The notes beneath the pieces are model-generated. The model had not been told where the DNA came from. It ran no database searches and worked only from the letters and a program-made list of their open reading frames with translations. From positions 1,674,001 through 1,738,000 of the forward strand of contig OX344750.2 in assembly GCA_947034885.2 (NCBI GenBank): a stretch of 64,000 bases of DNA, given 5' to 3'. Positions 23,587 to 36,714 of this stretch are shown one piece after another. The position numbers and the translations under genes were made by a program. Numbering within the stretch: the stretch's first letter is position 1; each line of letters starts with the position of its first letter. This DNA is from Thuidium tamariscinum. Taxonomy: Eukaryota > Streptophyta > Bryopsida > Hypnales > Thuidiaceae.

Positions 23587-26028
23587 TATCGCGCAACCTC
23601 ACTAGGTCAGGAGGTCTGGCGTGTGGACTCTGGCTGCATGCTTCTTCTTCCAATTCGCAACCAATGCAATTTCCTGGGAAGACACCGCTAGGTTGTGAGC
23701 ATTAACTGGAGAGATCGGTAGGCACCATTAAGGCCTGTACAAAATTCCGGAAGTTCTACCAAGGTACAAAAATTGGTTCTGCAATCAGTGCTGTGGAAGC
23801 ACGGAGACTAATATTCCTAGAGATTGCGTCATTGCGACGAACGTCGAAACAGACTTGGCAGAGACCCTTTCATTTCCGGGCTTCTCAATGCCGACATTAC
23901 ACTAGTTGAAATTTCAGGGCATGACTGTGTACAATACATACGAATGAGAGTCATTGATTTGATCTTGCGGATAGAATCTGATCCAGGGCTGAGTGTGGAC
24001 TTGATGCTGGACTTGACATTCGAGCGTGATATCACAATGTATTATCACCTACTATCTTTATGTCTGACAGTTTCATAAGTAATTAATACCTCTGCATGTG
24101 ACGTCAATTCTATTACGTGCGCGTGATGAAGAGCGCCAGAATTGTGCCGTTGCATTGCACAAAACTCTAAAAACTAATTCTGATCACTTGGTGGAACAGA
24201 TGCATTAGGCTAGTCCCCAGTGTGTATGCCTGTTCCTGGATTCTGGTGTCAAGATTTGAGTTTGTTCAAAACTTTCGCTCATCAGCGAAGCTGCCCGTGG
24301 GCGTTGAGCGCACCAGCTTGCAACATTGTCGGTCACTAGCAATCAAAGTCGGTCTATTTTCTTCTGAAAAAAATCTGTTCTAAAAATGCAGTTGTCTAGT
24401 GATCGGCAGACGCGGCAGGCGTGCACAATTCATAATTCTAAGTTTACAACTGAATGACTGAAGGAAGTTCGCTGCTCCAGAAAGTAAAGTAACTTGCTTG
24501 TGGCTAATATTTTACACCCATGCAGTAGGCGATTGACGGACGCACAGTACGTAATCCCCGGAAAGATCCGCCTTTTCTGAGAATCATCGACCCAATTTAG
24601 GAGATAATTCCACTTTTTTCATCACGGTGACCCCAATCATCTGGACGAAATCGAATTCGAAGTCGTCAAGCGCGCACGGCCATTCAGGAGGCCACCACCG
24701 TGCTTCACGTGTTTCCCTTTCTGAGGAGAAACTATCATCCACCAGGTCACTAGATTTCTAATTTTGGAATGGAAAGCCTGTTTTAGCGTACATTGGTCAT
24801 TCTCAAATTCTCACTCGTTTCGATTGCGGTGCCAGGAAAAGCGAAACGCCATGTCAGTCTGCTAATATGCGATGCCGAGCAGCCAATGAGGGTGCACACG
24901 TGAAACGCTGGTGCTCACGATCAGTGTAACATGGAGGAGATGGAGGGATGGAGGATAGAACAATGCCGTCATGTTCCCGTCGGTCGTTTGGGCAGTTGTA
25001 GATCACGTTCATTCGGACCTCTCTAATATCACCTTCTCTACGCTTACACGCACACCCATTCCAGAAGCCACTGCATTATTGTGTTTGTATTTTCACTACA
25101 GCATTGCATTCTCTTATGCTTCAAGAATTTACGTCGATGCTCATCAGGAGTTCAAACATTCTGGAAGAGATTCAAGCCCAACTTTACACTAACAATCTTG
25201 GTTCTTCTTGAATTTAACTCTTATACAAAATGAATGCTCACTCAAGTAGTGAAACCAGAAGTCACCAAAAGTGTTGATAATTGCAAAGTCGGGCACCAAT
25301 TGAAGGAGCTTACAACTTGCTTTTGAAATTGTACAGAAATTACGTTTTCTAATTTGGGAGAGTCCTTCGTACCTTGTTGACACCAATGTAGATCTTTATC
25401 TCACTCAAATTAAAGCATTTGAAATCAACATCTTAAATGATGAGTACCAACTCTAAAATTTGTAAGATTCTTATTGGAATGAGCATATTGTACTCAATCA
25501 TGTGTTCCATGTCAAGTTTGAGAGTGCAATTTTTTATTAGATAACTAATGATGAGCCACGCTAGCAGCGAATCGGTTATCATATATAACCAATTGTTGAC
25601 TTTTCAATCAAAACCTTTGATCTTCATGATTCAAGAATATAGCAAGCAAGCTGAAAGGAGAAAAGGTTATGAGGTGCAACTCAGGATGGTAATAATGACG
25701 GGTTTCCAATGGGATAGTGCCACCGTAGTATTGAAAAGTCAACAACTAGTTATGAAATCATCTTTAGTTTCCAACTCCAAATGCCACACCCCTTCTAATT
25801 TTCCATCAAGGAATTTATACCTTAGTCACATGCTTCAATTTTTAGGGGGGCAATGATAGACGGTGAGTTCCCTCACAACTTCTATAAGGTAGTCTCTCAT
25901 AAATCAACCATCTAAGCCTACCTAATAACTCATCATTGACAGTAATACATATTTCAAACAACATGTCCTTTGTTCCTAGATAGGGATCACATTGAGAACA
26001 CAATCACTTTTAGAGTAGAGTAGTCTAA
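23587..26028. other. 3' flank of RCC1 gene and spacer
   Basis: Composition stays moderate to about 25000, consistent with the RCC1 3' UTR and flank, then becomes AT-rich. ORFs at 23824-24078 and 25548-25856 have no recognisable motifs. Confidence 0.45.
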
Positions 26029-27096
26029 CTTAGTAAGGTAGAAGGCTCTTAAATGGAGTGGGTTCTAAAATGGCGCCCTACCTTAAATGTACAATATTTG
26101 GGTGGTTGCAAGAAACACTTACCAGTTTTGGCTCAAAATGACTCAAAATCAATGAATCCTGTGACTCCTATGACCTTTTGAAATAAAAAAAGTTTTAATT
26201 GAAAAAAATATGGATAATTTGAAGAGCAATGAGAATATTATGTCTCTTGAAATTCAGACCTAAGAATTTTTTTTCTCTAAATGTTATAGACAATGGAAAA
26301 TACAATGAAAATAGCTCTTTTTTCACTAATTTGGTAAAAATAGTAAAAAAATTCAAAAAATAAAAACAAAAAATCTATTTTTTCTTCAAGTAAAGGTCTT
26401 TCTTTTCCAACAAATTTCATCTTTGGAAAAAACAAATTCTATTCTCTACACTTGCGCAAAGTCAGACACTTTGACGACATGTGGAGGTTGAATAGTATAG
26501 TATTTTTTTAAAATCTCTTCGTGGTCTTGTGTAACTTTAGGTGAGGTCCTTGCATGCCAATTTTCAGCTCAAAATTTTCATTTTTGGGTCAAAAATAGGA
26601 CTAAAATGGCCAAGGTAGACAGCCAATCGAGGGCAGTTTAAAAATAGTAAAATAATTTTTTTTAAATTGAAAAAATTACACAATATATAAAACTTTTGTG
26701 TGCACCTTCATTCCAAATTTCAAGTTGATAGGGCAAACTATGCAAAAGTTATGAGCAAAAAACTACTTGTTAGAGGTCAAGGGGACAAAAAAATAGGACA
26801 AGTGTTTCTTGCAATCACCCATTTGTACATGTTGCTTTTTCATAGCCTTCATTAGTGTACGGACAGTGTACATTTTAGCTAGGGCACCATTTTAGAGCCC
26901 TATGCCCTTTCAACTTCAAAATTTGATTACTAATTCCATAAAGCTTAGAAAAATATGAAACGACTTGGGTTAAATGTCAATACTACTTCTCTTTCAAGGA
27001 AAATTTACTGAAAAAGATTTCAACAAGTTTTACCTCCCTGAAATCCTACAGGTTTCAGCCCTTAGATGGTCCATTATAGGACCTCTTACCTTAGTG
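26029..27096. mobile_element. Family III CACTA-like MITE split by a Family I insertion
   Basis: The left end CTTAGTAAGGTAGAAGGCTC and right end GGACCTCTTACCTTAGTG are inverted. About 350 bp of Family III sequence is interrupted by a complete Family I element at 26100-26820. The right half carries the family words TTTCAAGGAAAATTTACTG and CCCTTAGATGG. Confidence 0.65.
26100..26820. mobile_element. Family I TIR element, copy B
   Basis: GGGTGGTTGCAAGAAACACTT at the left, AAGTGTTTCTTGCAATCACCC at the right, direct duplication ATTT on both sides (26096-26099, 26821-26824). It is a close relative of copy C. Inserted into a Family III MITE, so it is younger than that copy. Confidence 0.88.
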
Positions 27097-28126
27097 TAAC
27101 TTCGTACTGTACAACTGTGCTTTTGAGTTAGAATTTGAGTTCAAGTGCCCAGATAGACTACTAATTGCTCCCCAAAACTTGGAGCAGGAACTCCATTGGC
27201 GAAATGTAAGTTAGACTGAAATTCAAGACCAATTCATTTGGGAGAACTTGGATCTGTTTCTAGATGGCAACTGAGCCCATCCAGTTCCGGATGAGCAGCT
27301 CTGCACAGGATTTGGAGAAGGCCTAAGTACCCAGAATCTGGAACCTCTGTGTGATCGACTTCTCAAAGAAAAAAAAATATTAAGGTACCCATGCGTATTT
27401 GTGTCATCCAATTGCTGCCAGTGTGAAAGGAGTGATCCATAGCATGTGCACTTGAAGGTCACAATATTGACACTTTGAAGCATGAATGATTTGTACCAAA
27501 CATGGTCTTAACGTATTAACGCAAAAACTAATTTGCAGCATGAACACACTTGAACTGCAGCCTCTTTTCGAGGCCTTGATCCTATTGAAATTGATATAAG
27601 TCTAGTCATAAGTCTAAAAGTCTATGCAAGTTGGTTGATACAGTTGGTGGGGTTGATCCCTAAAGGTCCAAGGTCTTTTTGGGTTTAAAAACATCATTGC
27701 TTTTGGAGTGTTACAAATAAAAATGTTGCTAAGGTATATAAATTTCAACCTTGCAATTTTGTAGTGTATGGGTTGTAGATGGCATGATATAAATTTGGAG
27801 TCATTTGGCTACATAGATTGCAAGTTTTTAATGTTTTAGTGTTGAAAAAGGGTGCTGGAATTTTGGTAGAATTGCATTTGGAGGTCAAATTGGATATCTA
27901 AACCTACTCAAATGGATAAACTTAAAACTAAAAAGTGCTTCAAAGTAGCATACAAACACATTGGTGAAAGAAAATATCATTCAATTGAATCATTGAGTCT
28001 GCAAAATGGATTTGAAATGTCAAAAAATAGTTGCAATAAACACATCCATGGTTGAGCCTCTTTCTACTAAATTGCTTTTGAGTCACTCAAGAATTCTTGG
28101 ATCAAAATGATATTTAAACCACACAA
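27097..28126. other. AT-rich spacer, no gene seen
   Basis: There are no coding signals. A lone Family II-like terminus, TTGATCCCTAAAGG at about 27652, may be one edge of a decayed element. Confidence 0.4.
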
Positions 28127-28148
28127 ACTAGCCCATAAAAGTCCAAGG

Positions 28149-28876
28149 GGGTCGTTGCAAGAAACACTTACCGATTTTGGCTCAAAATGGCTCAAAATCA
28201 ATGAGTCCTATGAGTCCTATGACCCTTTGAAATAAAAAAATTTTAAATTGAAAAAAATATGGATAATTTGAAGAGCAATGAGAATATTATGTCCCTTAAA
28301 ATTCAGACCTAAGAAAATTTTTCTCTAAATGTTATAGACAATGGAAAATACAATGAAAATAGCTCTTTTTTCACTAATTTGGTAAAAATAGTAAAAAAAT
28401 TCAAAAAAAGAAAATGAAAAATTCTTTTTTTCTTCAAGTAAAGGTCTTTCTTTTCCAACAAATTTCATCTTTGGAAAAAATAAATTCTATTCTCTACACA
28501 TGTGCAAAGTCATCCACTTTGACGACATGTGGAAGTTGGACAGTTTAATATTTTCAAAAATACTTTTTAGGGATTGTGTAGCTATACTATATATCTAAGC
28601 ATGCCAATTTTCAGCTCAAAATTTGCATTTTTGGATCAAAAATAGGACTAAAACCCCCCAAAATGGCCAAGGTAGACAGCCAATTGGGGGCAGTTTAAAA
28701 ATAGTAAACTAATTTTTTTTAAATTGAAAAAATTACACAACATATAAAACTTTTGTGTTCACCTTCATTCCAAATTTCAAGTTGATAGGGAAAACTATGC
28801 AAAAGTTATGAGCAAAAAACTACCTATTGGAGGTCAAGGGGACAAAAAATAGGACAAGTGTTTCTTGCAATCACCC
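28149..28876. mobile_element. Family I TIR element, copy C
   Basis: GGGTCGTTGCAAGAAACACTT and AAGTGTTTCTTGCAATCACCC ends, with direct duplication AAGG (28145-28148, 28877-28880). It inserted within the outermost 25 bp of the long-TIR element. It is near-identical to copy B across its length. Confidence 0.88.
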
Positions 28877-29321
28877 AAGGGGTTAGGACAAAATACAAAT
28901 GTGTTATAAAATATAAGCTCTATAACTTTTTTGAAGTTAGCATCAAAGAAGATAATGCGAAGCACAAAAATTAGAAACTATCTAAATGGTCAAAATTGTA
29001 AAATTATTTTTAGATTCTCTTCAAGTAACTTTTGGAGATATAACTTCAAAAATTCACAAAAAATACAAGTTCTATCTTTAGAATTTGAAATTTGTTTTTG
29101 ATTGGTTAAAATTGTGGTTTCTATTGATTTGTAAAAAAATGCAAAAGATCTAATAATGAAAGCATCAATAATTTCTCTAAATAGTAAGTTTTTCAACACA
29201 AGGAAATTCTTAATACCCAATATTTTCAAAATTTGAAAAAAAACATTTGAAAAAAGTTTTTTTTTGTCAAAAAATTCTACCCAAAATTGGACAATAACCA
29301 AAAAATGGTTGCTTGAGCACT

Positions 29322-29582
29322 AAGGGTTGCTATTATGTGTGCTTAGAAGTATAAGCCTATGAGCCTAGAAGACTAAATAGCATACACTTATAATATAAGT
29401 GTCTTTACTAGAAAACCATCTATGATTATAGTATGTTTATATTATAGATACGTATATTATGGGTGACATTTATATTATAAACAACTTCAATGGTAGTAGT
29501 ATATCAACTTATATATATATATATATATATATATACAAGGCTCACATATTCACATTTTCATGCTCACATACTAGCATCATTG
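29322..29582. mobile_element. Family IV MITE, copy 1 (Mutator-like)
   Basis: Left end AAGGGTTGCTATTATGTG and right end CACATACTAGCATCATTG are imperfect inverted repeats. They are flanked by 10-bp direct duplications CTTGAGCACT and TTTGAGCACT. The 9-11-bp duplication suggests a Mutator-like origin. A (TA)n tract occupies about 29513-29534. Confidence 0.7.
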
Positions 29583-30935
29583 TTTGAGCACTTAGGGGCT
29601 AGACTAGCATGTACAACTTTTTCAAATTATTTTACCATAAATGGGTACCAAATGAAAAAAAAATAAGCTATCAGAGTTCAATGTAATCCAAAAATGTCTG
29701 GTCTTAAAACTTTGAAGTGCTTTCGAACATTCAAAACAACTTAGATTGACATTTTTGGATTATCGGACAATTTTATTGTAGCAACCAAACTTCAAAGGAA
29801 ACATACTTTAACAAATTTTATTGAAAACATACATTCGATGAAGGAGATATAAGCCCTTGAAGTTGCATCCATCAAATGCAACTTGGTGAACCTAAATTGA
29901 CCCTCACATTTTGATTGCTTCTTCAAAAACTAATGCATCTTGGATCAATTTGAAACTTTTCTACTAAACTAGAAGAAAGAGTGTAAATTTACCAACAAGT
30001 TTTATTGAATTTGGACATGAAATAAAAAATTTAGAGCACTTAGAATTGGACTTTTAGACTATGAAGACGCTTTTGGGCTCTAGGGGTTAATTAAAGTCAA
30101 ATTGATGACTATTTGTAAACATTCTAGAGATGGAGAGTCATAAAGGCTTGGTGATTGGTCTTGAAGTGATTGCTAAGGTAATTTGTCCTTAATTCCTAAG
30201 CACTCAAACAACCATTTTTGGTCACTGCCCAACTTTGGGTAGAATTGTCGGGCAGAAAAAAACTTTTTTCAAATTTTTATTTTTTTTCAGTTTTGAAAAA
30301 ATTGGGTTGCCTTTCAACATTTATATTCAAAACTAAGATCGGTATGGTCAAAGAAAAGTTATAAGAAAAAATAGCACAAAGTATTTAGAATTGCCTAGTG
30401 TTGAAAAACTTACTATTTGGAGAAAGTGTTGATGCTCTTATTCCAAAATCTTTTGCATTTTTTCACAAATCAATAGAAACCACAATTTTGACCAATCATA
30501 AAAAATTTCATGTACTAAATATAGAAATTGTATTTTTGGTGAGTTCTTGAAGTTATATCTTCAAAATTCATTTGAAGAGAATCTAAAAATAATTTTATAC
30601 TTTTGACCGTACGGATACTTTCTACATTTTGTGCTTCACATTATCTTCTTTGCTACTAACTTCAAAAAAGTTATAGAACTTATATTTTATAACACATTTG
30701 TATTTTGTCCTAACCCCTTGAGCTTTTAGGGGTTAAAGTAACCTTTTAAGAGCAAATTGCATAGAAAAAGAAAAACTCCTTGAAACAATTTTTTATGAAT
30801 TTGGTTAGGAAAAAAAATGAAATTGACATCTAACATAAGTCATTTCATATTTTTTGGACCTTTGTGGTATTAGTTACAAATTTTTGAAGTTAAAATGTAG
30901 CTGCTACTAGAGTGACCGCCTCTTGAAATGTACAA

Positions 30936-32323
30936 TGGGGTCCCAATCAAAATGGCGTTTTAGGATCCACAGTGAAAACAATTTTAGCTTTGCCACCTTT
31001 GATAGCCTCTCCAGAGCTCAAACATTGATATTTTACTATGAGATTTTTTCTACAACATTATTTGTAAGTTAATAATATGCATGCCAAATTTCAAGGCCAA
31101 AAGATTTACACAAAAAATATATTCAAAATCTACCAACATATGTAGCGATGAAAAAAATTTCACTACTTTCAATTTTCACACCCTTGTAAGGATTGAACTT
31201 TTTCTTCTTGCCATGAATTTTTTGTCATGAAATAAAATTTATGTTCTCAATATGTGTGAAAAATTTCAAGGTCAGAAGATTGACTTAAAAAAAGATATTG
31301 AAATCTCCCAACATGTGTAGTTTTGAGAAAATTTTCACAATTGCCTACTTTGACACCTTCCCAAGGGCTCGAAAATTGGTTTCTTACTATGAATTTTTTT
31401 TCCTATGAAGTCACCTCTATGTTGATAACATGTGTTCCAAATTTCAAGTTCAAATGAATTACCAAAAAGAAGATATCCAAAATCTCCCAACATGTATAGC
31501 TCTAAGAAAATTTTCACTATTGTCAACTTTGACACCCTCCTAAGGGCTGAAAATTTGTGTATTTACCATGAAATGTTTTGCATGAGATAATTTCTATATT
31601 GATAATATATGTTCTAAATTTCAAGCTCAAAAGACTTACCCAGAAAAAGATACTCAAAATCTTCCAACATGTATAGTTGTGAGGACGAGTTTTTACATCC
31701 ATGTCAAACTTTGACCCACAATAGTGAAACTATACTAAGGGCTCAAAAACTCATCCTCACAACTACACGTGTTGGGAGATTTTGAATATCTTTCTATGGG
31801 TAAGTCTTTTGAACTTGAAATTTGAAAAACATGTTATCAACATAGAGATGACTTCACAAAAAAAAATTCATGGCAAAAAACCAAATTTTTAGCCCTTGGG
31901 AGGGTGTCAAAGTTGGCAATTGTGAAAATATTCTCAAAACTACACATGTTGGGAGATTTCAAATATCTTTTTTTCAGTTAGTCTTTTGACCTTGAAATTT
32001 TTCACTTATTAAGAACATAGAATTTATTTCATGCCAAAGTTTTCATAGCAAGAAGAAAAAGTTCAATCCTTGGGAAGGTGTGAAAGTTGAAAGTAGTGAA
32101 TTTTTTTCACCGCTACACATGTTGGTAGAGTTTGAATATCTTTTTTTTGTGTAAATCTTTTGGCCTTGAAATTTGGCATGCATGTTATTAACTTGTAGGT
32201 AATGTTTGAAATTTTTTTTATAGTAAAATATCAATTCTTGAACTCTCGAAAGGTTGTCAAAGTTGGTAGAACTGAAATTGTTTTCACTATAGATTCCAAA
32301 ACACCATTTTGATTGGGACCCCA
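30936..32323. mobile_element. 1.4-kb foldback element built of about 180-bp subrepeats
   Basis: TGGGGTCCCAATCAAAATGG at 30936 is inverted at 32304-32323. The two halves pair almost throughout, around a short spacer near 31690-31740, with similarity near 87% by eye in the outer 350 bp. Each arm consists of tandem units of about 180 bp; each unit carries an AAATTTCAAG word followed by an AACATGTGTAG-type word. There is no ORF. A foldback element or a hairpin-RNA source are the options. Confidence 0.8.
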
Positions 32324-33303
32324 CTGCACACTATTGGTGCATACATACATTGAAGAAAGTAAAATATACTTTTGTATTAGTAGTTGCTTATAGAGCAAAA
32401 ATGCTTTCAAACCAACCTAACTTATAGATTTAAAGGTAGATAGACTCTCCATTTCTTAAATTTGTTGTAACAATCCATTTACTTGTTCTATGGACAATTG
32501 GGCTTTTGGATTAGGGATGAAATATAATCGGATCAAATGAAAAAGGTTTACTATTATATTTTTATGGCTTTTTTATTTGGACGATTTGAAATTTCAAGCT
32601 TGTTTATGTGTGGGTAGTTAATTTCCTTTGATTGTCTTAAAATTTTTGGGGTAGTCATTTGAGAGCTAACTATTTAAAACTTTCATTTTCCAATGGAGAA
32701 AGTAAATATTTGATTATTGAAAGGTCTTTAAAGGCATAATTATATGTACCATTAGTGAAAGAATAACGCTTGCCAATTTTACTTCATTTCTTGGCTTCAA
32801 AAATTTCAAGGTAGATTGAGTAATGAGTTTGATAGCTCTCATGTAAAATTAAGCTTTTAGGAAGTACATTTTAGTATGCTAGCAATTTTTAGTTGTTCAT
32901 GTCACCTCCAATGTCAAAAAACTTTTGTATGCAAAATCTAAAACATTGTGATGAAAAGTAGCATATTAAAATAGAAAATGTACATTTCTTTTGTTATAAT
33001 ATTCTTACAACTCCTTTGCAATTTTGCACTCAAAATTGTTATGCATACCAATAAGCAAATTCTTTAATTCTCTCTCTCTCTCTCTATATATATCGTTAGA
33101 ATTTGAAAGAAAAAGTAGCAATTTGCTTCATTAAGGGTAACTACAAGCCAACACTCTTTTTTTTAGTTACAACTCACTTGGAATGGCTTAAACATTTTGG
33201 ATTAATCCCAACAAGATCAAGGTACATTTTGAGTAGAAATCATGAAAAATTGCCATTTTCTAGATAGTAAGAATATTTTTTAAATACAAAAATTAAAAGT
33301 TAG
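32324..33303. other. AT-rich spacer upstream of the LINE
   Basis: No gene is seen. A (CT)n/(TA)n microsatellite lies at about 33069-33091. The LINE reading frame opens at 33304. Confidence 0.5.
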
Positions 33304-36300
33304 AAGGTAGAAATTCTAAGTGAACAACTTAGAAACGCCCTAAACGATTCAGGAAGACTAGGAATAATATATAGAGGACTCATTCACCATATATTAGCCA
33401 AATATGGAGGGGCAAACAATATTCCTAGAATCAAACAACAAGACTGTGTCAAATCGCTTACAACACGAACTCTATTTCTTCTAAAGCATGAAGCAAACAT
33501 TCACCTTAATAGCGTAATAGAAAACTTTCAATTACATTCAACAGAAATTGAAAAAGAATGGATGTCACAAACTACTCTTATTCTACCACATATAAACTCC
33601 AAACTTTCCTTTAAAATGCTACATAAACTCCTTCTGCACAATATATATAAAATAAAACACATTACACTCCCTAATGGCACAAATTTAATGACACCAGATG
33701 ACTTTAAAATATACTATAAAACTCCAACCAAAATTATAAAAGCCGCTTTAAATATAGCTGAACAACTATTTTGTTATCCAAGGTGTACACTTGAATGTTT
33801 ACACCCTTGTCAAAGACACACACTACCACGAACTTTAAAAGCACAATACATTTCAGATAATCGAGATTTAATTCCAAGAACTTCATGTAACCTCCGGCAT
33901 CCACCAACACTACAAATACCACAACAACAAAATCCACCTTTGCACATCCAAAATAATCCACTTAGCTTCCCTATACATAGGATAACAGACCACCAAACTA
34001 AAGAAATAAAAGATAAATATAAAATTAAAAAAAATTTTAATATATATCTATGTCAATGGACAATTGCAGATAATAACATTTATACTAAATGGGTACTACA
34101 AAGAGATCTCTTCCCGCTAAATCAACCAACGGTAATTGCACACAACATCAATCTATTAACACAATATTATAGAGAACAACAACATAAATACTACAAAAAC
34201 CTCATCACGGTAAACTTTAACCATGAACAATCTAGAGATACTAGATTTATCCTACCTCCAACAATAATCCCACTTTTGCAAATCTCTACTATTGAATGCA
34301 ATCCAGAAAAAGACATAACAACAAACACACATATCATACTAACACAAAATGAACTAACACATATATACCTTGACACTGGTAACTACCTCACAACTATTCC
34401 AACCACTAGACTACAATGGCTGTGGAAACAATATCAAACTATTATCCATAATACACATGGCTTAATACCACCTACACAATCATTTGAAACCGAAATTGCA
34501 TGGCTATATCAACGATACAAGTATAAAAAATCTAATAAAAACACGCTAAGAACATCACAACATACCCTTCCAAAAAACATATTAGATTCCCTAACAACAA
34601 CATTTGACATTTCCCACTCATATTTTTCATCACCAATCACCTGTTCTACACTAATCACACAATTTTACTCCTTATTTGAAAGAGACAAAGTATTTGGATC
34701 ACTTGGCACAGCATTTCAATACAAATGGAAAGGCAGAGGTTTTGCACATCCACAAAATGAAGAAATAGCCCAACGAGCATTACATTGGGCAAGACTAGCA
34801 GCTAAATATGATCCAAACACCATGACCATATTAGTCATGCCGGATATAAATTGGTATCACAACTTCTCCCCATATATTGGACCATTTGAAGATACACACG
34901 TTATTGCACATTTTACCGCAGACACTATCATATATGAAGAACCAACAATCCCAATTGAATTAAACAAACAACCACGCACCGAGTCTCTTGCAATACATAT
35001 TCTATGCATACATCACCAAAACCATAATATTGGCCCACCAAACCAACTAGCCCCCCTCTCAGTGATCCTCCAAAATATGCAAATACCACAATACTACATA
35101 CAAATTCCTACACCAACACCTAGTAATGTAATAGTAAACAAAAATTCAAATTGGAATAAACTCACTTACAAAAGCAACTACAATTCAATAAATTTATATA
35201 TACCCCCGTTACCAACATATACGTCTATCCCTCAATTAAAATTCCCATCGCAATACAACTACTATACAGATGGATCATTTATACCACCTCAAAGACATGC
35301 AAATGGCCATTGGATACGTGAAAAAGCCGACTATGGCATATACAACTCTTTTAAAGAAGAAATTCAAATCTCTAAATGACTCCCTGGTTTACAAACCGTC
35401 TTTAGAGCAGAGCTCATGGCCATACACAAAACATTAGGTATAATCACTACCCAATATCCACATGAACCTGCACACATATTCACTGATTGCTTAAATTGTC
35501 TATATGTCCTTAATACACAGCTAAAGCATCCTACACTACACCACAACCATGCAGACAAGATTATATTAGAATCTATGATAGCGATGCTCCAAAAACGAAC
35601 ACAACCTACAACAATTTCCAAAATTAAAGGCCACACTAATATTGCAGGCAACGAACAAGCAAACAAACTTGCAAAAAATGGCACAACAAAAGAATATAAA
35701 TTTGCCTCAAAAAATCACGAATTTGCACACACTACTCCATTTTATTACCAAAAAGATGAATGGCCAGGTCAAGCCCATCGTCCTAACAAAGGATCAGTTA
35801 AATGTCTTGGAACATACATCATCAAACATGATCGTGATAAAAATCTTGAAGTAATGGCGCAACGATTTCCTAACATCAGTAAATGGACCCTTAATCCCGA
35901 TATAGATAAGGAACTCTCTAATGAATTCTGGTCTAACCCCGAAATAACAAACTCACAAAAAACAAGCATATTAAAATTCCGCACTGGCCAATACATGGGA
36001 AATGCTAGGAAACAATTATTTTTTGGCATTGAAAGATTCCCATCCATCACATGCTCCATTTGCAACTCTCATGATGTAGATACATGGCTACATGTACTTT
36101 TAAAATGTAAGCAACATCATATTCACGCCCTCCGTGTCAAAAGGCATAATAAAGTAGTATGGGAATTAAGAAAACTAATCCTATCTACAAAAAAAAGTAG
36201 ATATTATACCCTCATGAATGCAGGAACATTCAATAACAATCGACAAGAAAATACAGTCCCCTCATGGTTGTTACCTTGTTCCTGTCAACGACAACGATGT

Positions 36301-36714
36301 CACTCCAACGCTAGATTTAAACCGGATATCCTTTGGATTAAAGGACTATCATACCAAAGCAATCCACCAAATGTCCCAGATAAGAATCTCACAATACAAT
36401 TCATTGAATTTACATACTCCAGTGATAGATTTGGACAAATAACAATAGATAACAAAATTCAAAAATACCAACCATTAATAAATAGCATCATGGCCCAAGG
36501 ATGGAATGTAGATCCACTCATTGTCATTACAGCAGGAGCTAGAGGAACAACACACATTCCCTCACTGAAAATCCTTGAAACTAAACTTAAATTAATAGAA
36601 ACCGCTCTAACACACACTTTCAAAGCAATCAATACCATTGCCATACAATATGCTGGATCAATCATTTTACATAAAAGGAGAATTGAGAACAATCAACCAC
36701 TCCCAATAGAATAA
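33304..36714 (+). pseudogene. LINE polyprotein, C-terminal part
   Basis: One frame of about 1,136 codons with a single in-frame TGA at 35377-35379. Order: a post-RT thumb-like segment (LNDSGRLGIIYRGLIHHIL); an unassigned Gln/Pro/Asn-rich region; a methyltransferase-like block at about 34610-34900 (FSSPITCSTLI, RDKVFGSLGTAFQYKWKGRG, ILVMPDINWY); RNase H at about 35262-35700 with YTDGSF, RAELMA, FTDC and GHTNIAGNEQANKLAK, where the last catalytic Asp is Asn; a C-x2-C-x8-H-x4-C finger (CSICNSHDVDTWLHVLLKC) near 36052; and a C-terminal RFKPDILW...FIEFTYSSDR...NKIQKYQPL pattern like a PD-(D/E)XK nuclease. The TGA falls between the first and second RNase H acidic residues. Codon use is A-rich. Confidence 0.72.

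Larger units (their letters stand above)
28127..30736. mobile_element. Long-TIR element with TTAA-type end
   Basis: Arms of about 460-520 bp (28881-29320 and 30205-30720) are inverted to each other; the first 80 bp beyond CAAGGGGTTAGGAC are about 95% identical by eye. The right edge continues to AAGCTTTTAGGGGTTAA at 30736, a Family II-type terminus. The left edge has a matching CCCATAAAAG before the Family I copy that split this arm. A Family IV MITE lies at the inner end of the left arm. No transposase is seen. Confidence 0.6.

Noticed and set aside
21554-23653. Long antisense ORFs opposite the RCC1 exon (for example 21739-22488, 22101-22742, 23072-23653)
   Set aside because: They mirror a GC-rich coding exon, are Arg/Pro/His-rich without motifs, and several overlap in different frames: shadows.
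29513-29534. (TA)n run as an origin or regulatory site
   Set aside because: A simple microsatellite inside a MITE; no other supporting signal.
30936-32323. CRISPR-like or satellite array from the regular units
   Set aside because: Units of about 180 bp are contiguous without spacers and are inverted about a centre: a foldback structure in a plant genome.
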